A DNA stretch of 64,000 nt from Paenibacillus sp. sptzw28 (GTDB lineage: Bacteria > Bacillota > Bacilli > Paenibacillales > Paenibacillaceae), in NCBI RefSeq assembly GCF_019550795.1, contig NZ_CP080545.1, positions 5,127,501-5,191,500 of the forward strand. The letters are read 5' to 3'. Position 1 is the stretch's first letter. Each line of letters opens with the position of its first letter. A program made the position numbers and the translations under genes. Of this stretch, positions 43,359 through 52,272 are shown one piece after another. The notes beneath the pieces are model-generated. The model saw nothing but the letters and a program-made list of their open reading frames with translations. It did not search any database and was not told the DNA's origin.

Positions 43359-44912
43359 TTGTCCCGAACTGAGTTGGAGCTTATCAAGAGCGCGAAGGAT
43401 GGAGATCCTGCGTCATTAACGGAGCTCATTAACGTCTACCGCGCTCAGGGGCTGAGATGGGCGGAAGCTATCGTTCGCGACCCCTATTTAGCGGAAGATG
43501 CCTTTCAGGAGGCGTGTTTAAGAGTACACCGGAAATTGGATGGACTTAACGATGCCTCCCTTTTTCACGCATGGTTTCGCCGGATCGTGCGGCATTCGGC
43601 GATGAATCTTATTCGCGGCGAACGGAATCGGATCCCGCTTCTCGCAGATCCCAATGAGCCGCCATACCCGGATACAATTTCAACGGAGTCTGCTTCAGTT
43701 GATCCCTTATTTGCTCTGATCAGCAAGGAGACGGAACAAGAATCAATGAATAGTATTGATGCCGTTACGAATAAAAAAGCTCAATCCGTCATGAAGACGT
43801 TAATTGCGGAGGATTCGTCCCCCAAAGAAATTGCCGAACGGCTGCAAATTGCCAAAAGTAATGTCTACAACATCATCTCCCGCTCCCGGAACAAGGCGAA
43901 CGAGGAACGCTTCCGTTTGGAGATGAACCGATATTTGACGGGACGAAAACAATCAGCTTTACCGGGAATGAAGCTGCTCGAAACCCCGGGCTTATCCAGG
44001 CCCTATTCCATATTCTCCGTAGCGCTTCTCGAGGTGCTGCGTTATGCCGGAGAACGGCATTGGACGCTGACCGACATCATGGGAATTTCCGGAGATGCGT
44101 TTCGCCTTAACGTCACGGACCGGTGCCACTGGCGGGGAATTTCAACGTTCGATTGGAGCTATGCCGTCTATCAATGCATGGAGCGATTAGGATGGAGGGT
44201 CGATTGCTTCGGAAGACCAGGCCGTAATCAGCTCTCGCCCGAACAGCAAACAAAGGTGCTGTGTCTGATCCACCAATCGATCGATAAAGGACTTCCGGTA
44301 ATCGCATGGAACATCATAATCAACGAGTTTTCTCTTATTTACGGTTACGATGATGAAGACCGCTTCATTGTATGCCGTAGTTTTCGCGAGAAAGAAGTAC
44401 GCTGCTCTTACGAGCAGCTGGGAAGAAATTGCGAGGAGCCAGGGCTGTTTGTTGCCGCGTTAGATCGAAGAATGGCCGGACCGGCTTCCGATCGAGCCAC
44501 TCTTCAGGCTTTAACGGAGCATGTGAAAGGAAACGATCCGAAAATTCCAGGCTTCGCGTTTGGAATAAACGGGTATCGATCATGGCTCGAATCGATTCAA
44601 AACGGCAGTCTGGATCTGCTCGGACACGCCTATCAAGTCGCTATTTTATGCGAATCACGCCAGTATGCCCGGTGCTTTCTGGAGAGCTTGGGAAAACGGG
44701 CCAAGCCGGAGCGGATGAGGGATGCCATCATGCATGCTGCTCACTGCTATGGGCGTGTGAATGATTCTCTTCGCTTACTGTATCCTTCTTTTCCATTCGG
44801 TTATAGCGGTGCTTCCGGCATAAACCACAGCCTGGCAGATGGGCTGCAGAAGGCGATGGAAGCGGAAATCGAGGCTGTATCTTATTTGGAGTATTCCTTG
44901 ACCGACGATTAG
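43359..44912 (+). CDS. ECF-type sigma factor fused to a C39/BtrH-like domain
   Basis: 517 residues. Residues about 1-85 hold sigma region 2 (LAEDAFQEACLRVHRKL, then LFHAWFRRIVRHSAMNLIRG) and about 135-190 hold region 4 with SPKEIAERLQIAKSNVYNII. The rest (about 210-515) is unlike ordinary sigma factors: YSIFSVALLEVLRYAGERHW, then a block with LGWRVDCFGRPG and LPVIAWNIIINEFSLIYGYD, which resembles the peptidase-C39/BtrH-like fold. Its usual catalytic Cys position appears to be Ser or Ala. The start is TTG at 43359, seven bases after AGGAGG. No anti-sigma gene is adjacent; the C-terminal part may control the sigma activity (inference). Confidence 0.75.
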   Translation: MSRTELELIKSAKDGDPASLTELINVYRAQGLRWAEAIVRDPYLAEDAFQEACLRVHRKLDGLNDASLFHAWFRRIVRHSAMNLIRGERNRIPLLADPNEPPYPDTISTESASVDPLFALISKETEQESMNSIDAVTNKKAQSVMKTLIAEDSSPKEIAERLQIAKSNVYNIISRSRNKANEERFRLEMNRYLTGRKQSALPGMKLLETPGLSRPYSIFSVALLEVLRYAGERHWTLTDIMGISGDAFRLNVTDRCHWRGISTFDWSYAVYQCMERLGWRVDCFGRPGRNQLSPEQQTKVLCLIHQSIDKGLPVIAWNIIINEFSLIYGYDDEDRFIVCRSFREKEVRCSYEQLGRNCEEPGLFVAALDRRMAGPASDRATLQALTEHVKGNDPKIPGFAFGINGYRSWLESIQNGSLDLLGHAYQVAILCESRQYARCFLESLGKRAKPERMRDAIMHAAHCYGRVNDSLRLLYPSFPFGYSGASGINHSLADGLQKAMEAEIEAVSYLEYSLTDD

Positions 44913-45008
44913 TGAAAAATATTTTCACAGAAATGGATAGAAAATTAAACCTCCTTGTGTCTGATAGTTATTCAAATTTTCACAAAAAACTTTTGGAGGT
45001 TTTCTATT

Positions 45009-45770
45009 ATGTCTCATCCGATTTTGCCTTTTATGCCGACTGTTTTTATTCCTGTGAGGGAGTTGAAAAAATCGATCGAGTGGTACTGCGGGCTTCTCGA
45101 AATGCCTGTTCAGCCGGCGCAGGATGGCGGGGGTATCTATTACTTCAAGCTCGACGGCACGGATATCATTCTGGACAGCAACATGTGGGGCTTCCCCCCG
45201 ATGATTATGTACGATACCCGGGACATTGACGCTGCCTATGCGTTTTGCCGCGAACAGGAATATGCGCATATGGGCGAGTTCTTCCGATATCCGAATGTAG
45301 CTCATTTCAGTGTGGGAGGGAGCATGATTTGTCAGGTATCGGAAGGTCGTGCCGCATCCGACAACCCCAGACCGGCACATCCGCTGCTGCAGCGAATTGC
45401 CCGTGTCCTCGTTCACACCGATGATATTAAGGATATGGAACAATGGTACGAGAAATTTCTGAACAAGACGGTTGAATCCGATCCCTGGGTTGAAGGCTTG
45501 ACGGGGATTCGGATGTCTTATGGCGCCCATCTGCTAATCGACGATAACCGTCTCTCCCGCACCGAGAAAATTCGCTACGAGAAGCTTCAGTTGGATTTAC
45601 GGGCAAATCCCGTCGCAATCATCGAAACGCCGGACATCGAAGCCGCCAGGTCCCATGTAATCGCAAAGGGAGCCTCAAACGTAAGCGGAATTGAAACGCG
45701 GTCAGGGCTGACACAATTCACGTTCTATGATCCCGACCGCAACGGCCTGATGGTTTGTGAGTCCAAATAA
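45009..45770 (+). CDS. VOC-family protein (two glyoxalase-like domains)
   Basis: 253 residues. Two tandem vicinal-oxygen-chelate beta-alpha-beta-beta-beta units: TVFIPVRELKKSIEWYCGLL and ARVLVHTDDIKDMEQWYEKFL each start one domain; FYDPDRNGLMVCE closes the second. Such proteins include ring-cleavage dioxygenases, glyoxalases and antibiotic-binding proteins. ATG at 45009 is used because TTGGAGG lies nine bases upstream; a longer frame adds 18 unrelated residues. It overlaps the 3' end of a convergent small gene by 46 bases. Confidence 0.85.
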   Translation: MSHPILPFMPTVFIPVRELKKSIEWYCGLLEMPVQPAQDGGGIYYFKLDGTDIILDSNMWGFPPMIMYDTRDIDAAYAFCREQEYAHMGEFFRYPNVAHFSVGGSMICQVSEGRAASDNPRPAHPLLQRIARVLVHTDDIKDMEQWYEKFLNKTVESDPWVEGLTGIRMSYGAHLLIDDNRLSRTEKIRYEKLQLDLRANPVAIIETPDIEAARSHVIAKGASNVSGIETRSGLTQFTFYDPDRNGLMVCESK

Positions 45771-46009
45771 AAGGCTTGTTGTTTAATCGTTATTGATGTA
45801 TGAATAATTGTTTTTCTCATAATATCGCGCTGCACGGTTAATGACTTGTCAAAGAAAGCATCATCCTTGCTTAGCTCCAGCAGCGCCGTCTTGGTTGCCT
45901 CGGCGGCCAGTTCCTCGTCTTGCAAAATATAATAAGAAGCCTGATAGCCGTATGTTTCAAGCCTCTTCAATGCTTCGACTTTTCTTATCAAACCGACCGT
46001 TTGACGCAT
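45725..46009 (-). CDS. Small hypothetical protein, convergent with the VOC gene
   Basis: 94 residues, helical. LKRLETYGYQASYYILQDEE followed by AAEATKTALLELSKDDAFF resembles a short conserved Paenibacillus-type protein whose helices recall sigma-factor region 2, but no regulator motif was confirmed. GAGGTAAG lies before the ATG. Its last 46 bases overlap the end of the VOC gene on the other strand. Confidence 0.55.
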   Translation of the reverse strand: MRQTVGLIRKVEALKRLETYGYQASYYILQDEELAAEATKTALLELSKDDAFFDKSLTVQRDIMRKTIIHTSITIKQQAFYLDSQTIRPLRSGS

Positions 46010-46044
46010 TTCACTTACCTCGCATATGTGTCGTTCGGTTCAGG

Positions 46045-46067
46045 AAGCCGGATCAATTGTCCGGCTT
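46045..46067. terminator. Hairpin between two minus-strand genes
   Basis: AAGCCGGATCAATTGTCCGG plus CTT, an inverted repeat without a strong U-run on the minus strand and with CTTTTA on the plus strand. A weak bidirectional signal. Confidence 0.35.
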
Positions 46068-46090
46068 CTGCCCCTTTTATCATACTGATT

Positions 46091-47356
46091 TCAGTTCTTG
46101 ATATTCATATTTAGCAATTGCAAGTTCTTCATTTGTTCATTAGCCTCGGAATCCGGACCTTCAAAGGTCACCTGACCTTTATATAATAGCTTTCCATCGG
46201 TCGCATCCAGCACGGCAGCCATCGGGATTTTATTCTTGTGAAGCAGGACGTATACTCTGTTATTTTTGATTAATGCATTTCCGAGCTGGTCTGCACCGAG
46301 CAGCTTCGCCGTGATCGGTGGCAATACCTTTTCTTCCTGCTCGATATCCAGATTATAACGCGATACCGAAACTTTTTTATTTTCAAATGCTAACAGATCG
46401 ATCATATTGCCGTTTAAGCTGTAACTCTGGTAAGTTTTAGGGCCAAGATTTCTTTGAGTCAAGGAAGCCGGTAAAGCTGTAAGGTGACCCGTTTTATATG
46501 AATACGAATAGAGATGCCTCGCTATCGTTACTCCAGTGTACGAATTGTGATCTTTTTCAGTAATTTTCTCTTCATCGACTGTCAACAGCACATACTCGGC
46601 AGGTGCAGAAGGAAGAGCGTTCGTAACGGCGCGGATGTTAACTTGAACGCCCTTCTTGCCGCTGATATCATACGACAGCTTCTCATTTCGAATCAGGTTT
46701 CCGTTGTTTAAGTCCACTACATAATCGCGATATTCAGAAGACGATTCCGTGAACTTCCCTGCCGTCTGATTCGGTTTCTGTTCGTAGCTAAGAATATGAA
46801 TCTGATTGCCGACTCGCTGCACATCCGATATTTCCTGGATATAGACCGTATTAGCAGCCGTTTCATAGCGCTTGGTTTTACCCGATGACAGATTTAATAA
46901 GTCAATAATCAATATTCCTTTCCGTTTTGTAGAATTAACAATTTTCACGGAAGAATGCGCATAAATAAGCCATTCCTCATCCTTGTAAAAGCCTCCCTGA
47001 AGGCCTTTTCCCCTCATGAAATTGCGGTGATTCTTTATCAGATCCCGGATGTCGGAACTTCTGTAAAAGTATGAACGGGCATTCAAAAGGGCGCCTAAAA
47101 AATTTTGCCGTAAAATAGAGTGATCGCCGTAATAGCGGGAATAGCGGGCTCCGTCAGTGGTAACAGTTAAGGATTGGGAACGCATCCTTCCGCTATAATT
47201 ACCGGAAAGCTCTAATGCCGCGCCCTCTTCGGTATTACCCTGTATCGTAGAAAGCTTATATCTCGGCAGGTTGTCAACAGCGCCGTATACATAATAGGTA
47301 CCGATTCCTGCCGCTATAAACAGCCCTAATAGAATCGTTAATGTGTAACGCTTCAT
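46091..47356 (-). CDS. Membrane-anchored extracellular protein of the GntR/ABC operon
   Basis: 421 residues. One N-terminal signal-anchor (YTLTILLGLFIAAGIGTYYV) and a large soluble domain, beta-rich and without cysteines. Repeated short strands of the type YVLLHKNKIPMAAVLDA and DVQRVGNQIHILSYEQ suggest a propeller-like fold. ATG at 47356 is chosen: AAGGAG lies seven bases upstream, and the permease stop is 9 bases away. No known family named. The position as last gene of the operon suggests an accessory to the transporter. Confidence 0.7.
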   Translation of the reverse strand: MKRYTLTILLGLFIAAGIGTYYVYGAVDNLPRYKLSTIQGNTEEGAALELSGNYSGRMRSQSLTVTTDGARYSRYYGDHSILRQNFLGALLNARSYFYRSSDIRDLIKNHRNFMRGKGLQGGFYKDEEWLIYAHSSVKIVNSTKRKGILIIDLLNLSSGKTKRYETAANTVYIQEISDVQRVGNQIHILSYEQKPNQTAGKFTESSSEYRDYVVDLNNGNLIRNEKLSYDISGKKGVQVNIRAVTNALPSAPAEYVLLTVDEEKITEKDHNSYTGVTIARHLYSYSYKTGHLTALPASLTQRNLGPKTYQSYSLNGNMIDLLAFENKKVSVSRYNLDIEQEEKVLPPITAKLLGADQLGNALIKNNRVYVLLHKNKIPMAAVLDATDGKLLYKGQVTFEGPDSEANEQMKNLQLLNMNIKN

Positions 47357-47367
47357 GGTCATTCTCC

Positions 47368-48213
47368 TTACACCGTAATCTTTTTGGCAAGAAGCCGGAA
47401 TCCGAGCCACACCGACATAACAAGCACGAGAGCGCACATCACCAGCTCGATTGCGACTATCTCTGCGGGATACAAGTAAGCAGCCGCATTTTCAAGTCCC
47501 AGAGTTGCCACCGGGAACAAGACGGCAATGAAGCATACAGACAGATACAGGATGGCATAAACAATACCTAATCGCCGGTAGCTCCTTTCCAGCAATATAG
47601 CGGTGAAGATTGCCAGTATTGCGATAGTGCCTATTCCATAAGAGAACAGAAATTGATCAAAATTACGGGGTAATAGTAAGCTCAATCCCTGATTCGCGGA
47701 AATAACGTCTGTAAAAAACGATGCGACTCTCATTTCGGAAGGTACGATAAGGTTGAAAATCATATTTTCAACAGGGAGCAGCGTCAGTTGAAATGAAACC
47801 ATTCCGAAAACAAACATGAGAATTGCCGTCGCTTTGGCCATGTAAATATGACGTCTGGCCGTCGGCAGCATGAGCAGCCTGTATATAAACGTATCGCGTC
47901 CTACCCAATCGCGGTACCAGATGAGGAAGACGTACAATATCAGCACTGCAATGCTGAGCAGAACCGGAACAATAAACAACTCCTGTGTATTGAAGATCGC
48001 CCAGGCAAACGAGAGCTTTCCGCTTGGAAAAAAGGGAGTCGGCATTATTAGCATCCCGTTGTCCAATGGCTCGTTTTTTATTCTGGACAATTCATCCATA
48101 ATCGTCCATATGAGTGCTCCAATCTGGCATATCAACGTTATGGCCATCATCCCAGCCAGCATATAGCGGAACCGGTGAACCTCCATATGCACCAGCTTCA
48201 AATATCGGTTCAC
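47368..48213 (-). CDS. ABC transporter permease (ABC-2-like)
   Basis: 281 residues with about six to seven transmembrane helices (for example YMLAGMMAITLICQIGALIW and IVPVLLSIAVLILYVFLIWY). It overlaps the ATPase stop by four bases. With the ATPase and the YtrA-like repressor it forms a BceAB- or Ytr-like export module of unknown cargo. Confidence 0.8.
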   Translation of the reverse strand: MNRYLKLVHMEVHRFRYMLAGMMAITLICQIGALIWTIMDELSRIKNEPLDNGMLIMPTPFFPSGKLSFAWAIFNTQELFIVPVLLSIAVLILYVFLIWYRDWVGRDTFIYRLLMLPTARRHIYMAKATAILMFVFGMVSFQLTLLPVENMIFNLIVPSEMRVASFFTDVISANQGLSLLLPRNFDQFLFSYGIGTIAILAIFTAILLERSYRRLGIVYAILYLSVCFIAVLFPVATLGLENAAAYLYPAEIVAIELVMCALVLVMSVWLGFRLLAKKITV

Positions 48214-48899
48214 GCCCGGTACACCTCCCTCATTACGTCAACAACAGACTTGCCTTCTTCGTTGCGGATTTGTTCGCAGTCAAACTCTCTGCTGACTACC
48301 CCATCCTGCATCAGTACCGCTTTATCGATAAGATGCTCCATCTCCCCGATCTCGTGCGTCGTTAGAAGGACGCCGCGGTCTTCGATCAGATGGCTCGAGA
48401 ATACCTCGGCAATCAGTTCTCTGCTGAAGATGTCAATGCCTGAGAACGGTTCGTCCATCAGCACGTAATCTGTGTCCTGCGCAAGGCCTATCACCAAATT
48501 GAACTTCGCCGCCGTACCCTTGGAGAGATTACCGATTTTCTCGCTCTCATCAAGCCGAAAGAATTTCATCAGTTCAGCAGCCCGCGCCGTATTCCAGCAT
48601 TGATAAAAGTCCTTCATGAACCGGAGTCCCTCGGACATCTTCATTCCGGTCGGCATGGTAAGATGATCCGGTATGAACGCGACCTTCTCATACATCTCTT
48701 TGCTAAGCGGCTGCCCGTCGATCCGGATCTCGCCTCCCTTAAGCGGAGTGAGTCCCATGATTGCCTTCAGAACGGTCGATTTACCGGCACCGTTAATACC
48801 AATCAGACACGTAATTTGCCCTTTCTCAGCCGTAAAAGAAACACCGCTAAGGACGCTGCGCCGCCAGTAACGCTTGCGAATGTCGATCACCTCAATCAT
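48210..48899 (-). CDS. ABC transporter ATP-binding protein
   Basis: 229 residues. Walker A IGINGAGKSTVL, a divergent signature LSKGTAAKFNLV (normally LSGGQ), Walker B DYVLMDEPFSGID, and the switch histidine in LLTTHEIGEME. That variant is typical of YtrB/EcsA-like ABC-2 subfamilies. The start is ATG at 48899, preceded by GGGAGGAG; the repressor stop overlaps by eight bases. Confidence 0.92.
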   Translation of the reverse strand: MIEVIDIRKRYWRRSVLSGVSFTAEKGQITCLIGINGAGKSTVLKAIMGLTPLKGGEIRIDGQPLSKEMYEKVAFIPDHLTMPTGMKMSEGLRFMKDFYQCWNTARAAELMKFFRLDESEKIGNLSKGTAAKFNLVIGLAQDTDYVLMDEPFSGIDIFSRELIAEVFSSHLIEDRGVLLTTHEIGEMEHLIDKAVLMQDGVVSREFDCEQIRNEEGKSVVDVMREVYRA

Positions 48900-49323
48900 G
48901 CTGCTCTCCTCCCGGCGCGGCTTGGCTCTCAATCATTCTTGCTTCCACATATTTGTCTTTCACCAGGTCAAGCAGCTCCTCCACCGTTACGTCAATCTTC
49001 CGGACTGAAGCGATAAAGGCATCGACCGCGCCGACGAGGAGCTCTGCCCGTATCGTACGGAGAACATCCATCTCATGTGTAATTCGGCTGGGAGAGTTCC
49101 CTTCCGTTATAATCAACTGCTGCTCCTCCATTTCCTTATATGCTTTCTGTGCGGTGTTAGGATTAATCTTCAGCAAGGCCCCCAGTTCCCTTCTCGAAGG
49201 AATGACCTGCCCAGCCTTCAGCCGCCCGGTTGCGATCTGCTCCTTGAAATGCCGGACCACCTGCAGATAGACCGGATCCCGATTGTTAAAAGCGATTTCC
49301 GTCCACCCTTCACTTGTTTTCAT
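48892..49323 (-). CDS. GntR-family repressor, YtrA type
   Basis: 143 residues. Winged helix with PVYLQVVRHFKEQIATGRL, IPSRRELGALLKINPNTAQKAY and a short C-terminal helical dimerisation region, the YtrA plan. AGAGGTAG lies before the ATG. First gene of the operon; an operator-like palindrome sits just upstream, after the promoter, so the operon is probably self-repressed and released by cell-wall-related stress or ligand (inference). Confidence 0.9.
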   Translation of the reverse strand: MKTSEGWTEIAFNNRDPVYLQVVRHFKEQIATGRLKAGQVIPSRRELGALLKINPNTAQKAYKEMEEQQLIITEGNSPSRITHEMDVLRTIRAELLVGAVDAFIASVRKIDVTVEELLDLVKDKYVEARMIESQAAPGGEQHD

Positions 49324-49351
49324 TCGACTACCTCTCATTCATGGCAAGTGT

Positions 49352-49373
49352 GTGTACCAAGTAGTTCATACAC
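49352..49373. promoter_or_regulatory. Candidate operator of the GntR repressor
   Basis: GTGTA-N12-TACAC with two further inner pairs, positioned 10 bases after the -10 box. This fits a YtrA-type AGTGTA-N-TACACT site. Confidence 0.6.
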
Positions 49374-49382
49374 TATGGTTGT

Positions 49383-49411
49383 ATTATGTCCGTAATACAG
49401 TAGTTTGTCAA
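49383..49411 (-). promoter_or_regulatory. Predicted promoter of the GntR/ABC operon
   Basis: Minus strand: TTGACA, 17-base spacer, CATAAT. Near consensus, about 60 bases upstream of the GntR gene. Confidence 0.8.
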
Positions 49412-49557
49412 TAGCGGCATTGATACCCAGTATTTTGCTGGGCGGGCTCCGGTAAATTCCAATATTTATTTGCCTTCCAGCCCTTTTATGATAATTTCAA
49501 TATATCCCACTAAACGTACTGGATTTATATACTTTAACCTAAGGTTGGAGGTAGCCT

Positions 49558-50474
49558 ATGTCGAAGATCGCTAAAAATTTAACTGATTTGATCGGTAATA
49601 CGCCTCTGTTGGAGCTTTCCAATTACACTGCAGCTCACACTCTTGAAGCCCGTATCATTGCCAAGCTTGAGTACTTTAACCCTGCAGGAAGCGTGAAAGA
49701 CCGAATCGGCTTTGCAATGATCAAAAATGCCGAGAGGAAGGGATTGATTGACAAAAATTCGGTGCTCATCGAGCCCACCAGCGGAAATACCGGCATCGGT
49801 CTCGCGTTTGCAGCAGCCGCGTTAGGATACAAACTGATCATAACACTGCCGGAAAGCTTCAGCCTGGAGCGAAGGAAACTTCTAAAGGCTCTCGGTGCGG
49901 AGCTCGTCCTTACGCCGGCCACGGAGGGGATGCCGGGTGCGATTCGCAGAGCGGAAGAATTGGCGGCTGAGCTGCCGAATTCTTTTCTTCCGCAGCAATT
50001 CAAAAATCCGGCAAATCCGGACATCCATCGGACGACCACTGCCGAGGAAATTTGGCGGGACACAGATGGTTCGGTCGATTTACAGGGGGAACTATTACCG
50101 GAGTGGGCGAAGCTCTTAAACAAAAAAAATCTTCCTTGCAAATTATCGCCGTCGAACCCGCAGACTCACCTGTTCTTTCTGGAGGCGACCGCGGAACGCA
50201 TAAAATTCAAGGAATCGGAGCCGGGTTCGTACCGGATAATTTCAACCGGGAGACAGTTGACGAGATCATTACAATTACGAATGAAGAGGCTATTCTTACC
50301 GCCCGCGGGCTGGCAAGAAGTGAAGGTCTGCTTATCGGTATTTCCTCCGGGGCGGCGGTATATGCCGCTGTACAGGTGGCCGGCAGATGGGAAAACAAAG
50401 GGAAAACCATTGTTGTCATACTGCCTGATACAGGGGAACGTTATTTATCTACAGAGCTGTATGAAGAGATTTAA
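49558..50474 (+). pseudogene. cysK: cysK, O-acetylserine sulfhydrylase, broken by a short deletion
   Basis: The first frame (49558-50079) gives intact N-terminal Cys[11 protein letters not shown], the PLP lysine in [24 protein letters not shown]. After WRDTDGSVD the frame is wrong. The remainder continues two bases later as [19 protein letters not shown] and runs, with [10 protein letters not shown] and [15 protein letters not shown], to a stop at 50474. Seven residues expected between D and TGG (the strand before the glycine loop) are replaced by two bases, so about 19 bases are missing at 50080-50081. AGGTTGGAGG precedes the ATG. The enzyme would be non-functional unless the deletion is an assembly artefact. 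Confidence 0.85.
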
Positions 50475-50502
50475 GGAGTAATAGTCCGGCAAGCATTAAA
50501 CA

Positions 50503-50527
50503 AGGGCGACCCGCTAAGGATCGCCCT
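50503..50527. terminator. Hairpin between cysK and the convergent SDR gene
   Basis: AGGGCGA-CCCGCTAAGGA-TCGCCCT. Poor U-run on either strand, but located where two genes converge. Confidence 0.5.
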
Positions 50528-50533
50528 GTATCA

Positions 50534-51349
50534 TTAAAATTGCTGTGCAATAAAGCCCATAAATTCTTCATCCGATTTTTCTTTCCGCATATGGAGCAAG
50601 AATTCGGCATCTTGACCGGCAGTATATCTCAATCGCGTCTTATTGTCGTTAGCAGCTTCAAAAACCACTTCGGCAACAACTTCCGGTTTGGATACTTTAG
50701 CCGGATCCTTGAAATTTTCTTCGACTTTCAGCAGAAACGAATCATTATATTCCTTATAATCGGTCAACGCTTCGTCGTAAGCATAGTCTAATGACCTCCC
50801 CGTGAAGTCAGTATCTATATTACCGGGTTCTACGAGTTTGACTTTTATATTGAGCGCAGCTAATTCATAGTACAGTGATTCGGACAAGCCTTCGACAGCC
50901 CATTTTGTGGAATGATAAAGCGATAAGAGCGGAAATGTAATCCGTCCTCCAACCGAGGATATATTAATAATCGTCCCCGCCTTATTTGCCCGGAAATGCG
51001 GCAGAATCGCTTGCGTCACATTCATTAACCCAAATACGTTCACGCCAAATTGTCTATTGATTTGCGCTTCCGTCGCCGCCTCGAATACTCCGCCCACACA
51101 ATATCCGGCATTATTAAGCAGAACGTCTATCTTGCCAAACCTGTCAATTCCCTGCGCAACGGCCTCCCGGATCGTCTCTTTCTTCTCAACATCGAGTTCC
51201 AGGACCATTACCCGCTGAAGGTTATGTAGTTCGGTTTCCTTTTCCGGTGAACGCATCGTGGCTACAACGTTCCATCCTTTTTCAGCGAAATATTTGGCCG
51301 TTGCTTTACCGATTCCCGTAGAAGCGCCTGTAATTAGAATAGTTCCCAT
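50534..51349 (-). CDS. SDR-family oxidoreductase
   Basis: 271 residues. TGASTGIGKATAKYF cofactor loop, NNAGYCVGG, catalytic Ser in NISSVGGRI, and YHSTKWAVEGLSESL with Tyr and Lys. The length and the C-terminal extension (about 200-271) resemble YusZ-like Bacillus SDRs. GAGGAG precedes the ATG. Divergent from a TetR regulator, which probably controls it. Confidence 0.9.
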   Translation of the reverse strand: MGTILITGASTGIGKATAKYFAEKGWNVVATMRSPEKETELHNLQRVMVLELDVEKKETIREAVAQGIDRFGKIDVLLNNAGYCVGGVFEAATEAQINRQFGVNVFGLMNVTQAILPHFRANKAGTIINISSVGGRITFPLLSLYHSTKWAVEGLSESLYYELAALNIKVKLVEPGNIDTDFTGRSLDYAYDEALTDYKEYNDSFLLKVEENFKDPAKVSKPEVVAEVVFEAANDNKTRLRYTAGQDAEFLLHMRKEKSDEEFMGFIAQQF

Positions 51350-51527
51350 ATAAACTCCTCCAATTCGATATTAAACGGCTAGCGTTCACCGCCTGAATAC
51401 AGTGTATCATTGTAATTGAACAAAGTAAACTATTTATACACTTTTAGTATACTTAGTAATATTCGTTTAATTTTTCGATATTTACGCTATAATAAGTGAA
51501 GGGAATTAAAACAGGGGGCTATTTTCT

Positions 51528-52175
51528 ATGAAACGCACGGAGACCACAATCAAATATATCGAAAAAATAAAACCCATATTAAGAAAAAGCAGGCTCAGCC
51601 AGCTGACGGTAGACGAAATAGCCCGGCATATGGATATCAGTAAAGCGACCTTATATAAATATTTTTCGTCCAAGGATGAAATTATCGAAGTGTTCGTAGA
51701 GCATTGCCTGGAGTATGTATCCAATGTCGATGCCTTGGTGCTGGATGAAGGGATTTCCTACGGGGAACGGTTCCAGCTAACTTACGACCAATCCATAAAG
51801 AGCGTACTTTTTGTCCCCGATATCCTTTTGGAGGATTTAAGAGAGATTTATCCGAAATTATTTGAAAAACTTAATTTAGCGCAGCAGCAGCGCTATAAAA
51901 ATTTACAGCGATTTTTCGATTCGGGCCTGGAAAAAGGGATCTTCAACCGGATTAATTTTACGTTGTTTATGGTGCAGGATGAAGTTGTTCTCCGTCATAT
52001 CTTTGAACCTATGTTCGCCATCCAGTATGACCTTACCTTAAAGCAGGCTCTACTCGATTTTTACAAGCTTAAAAAGATTCAACTATTCAAGCCCGAAATG
52101 CTGGATAAAGTGGATGATGCCGCAGCGGAGCAGCAAATCTCGGATGCGCTGAGAAAGATATCCTCCGGCTTATGA
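51528..52175 (+). CDS. TetR-family transcriptional regulator
   Basis: 215 residues. N-terminal helix-turn-helix: LTVDEIARHMDISKATLYKYFSSKDEI; the C-terminal ligand domain is helical. Divergently transcribed from the SDR, with 178 bases of AT-rich spacer that includes an AGTATACT palindrome near 51449. A TATAAT occurs 34 bases before the start site GGGG. The SDR is the likely target (inference). Confidence 0.9.
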   Translation: MKRTETTIKYIEKIKPILRKSRLSQLTVDEIARHMDISKATLYKYFSSKDEIIEVFVEHCLEYVSNVDALVLDEGISYGERFQLTYDQSIKSVLFVPDILLEDLREIYPKLFEKLNLAQQQRYKNLQRFFDSGLEKGIFNRINFTLFMVQDEVVLRHIFEPMFAIQYDLTLKQALLDFYKLKKIQLFKPEMLDKVDDAAAEQQISDALRKISSGL

Positions 52176-52208
52176 GGGCTCATTCATACCGGCGACCGGC
52201 GGGCAGCC

Positions 52209-52248
52209 AAAAAACCTCCAGCGCCGCTTTACAGCGGTTCTGGAGGTT
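52209..52248 (-). terminator. Terminator after the second DinB gene
   Basis: Minus strand: AACCTCCAG, inner AACCGCT/AGCGG, CTGGAGGTT, then TTTTTTGG. It also lies at the 3' side of the plus-strand TetR gene. Confidence 0.8.
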
Positions 52249-52272
52249 CTAAACGTTCTGATCCGGTAATTT

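Noticed and set aside
44925..45530. A 201-codon minus-strand frame opposite the VOC gene
   Set aside because: No ribosome-binding site, and the VOC gene on the other strand has both domains intact.
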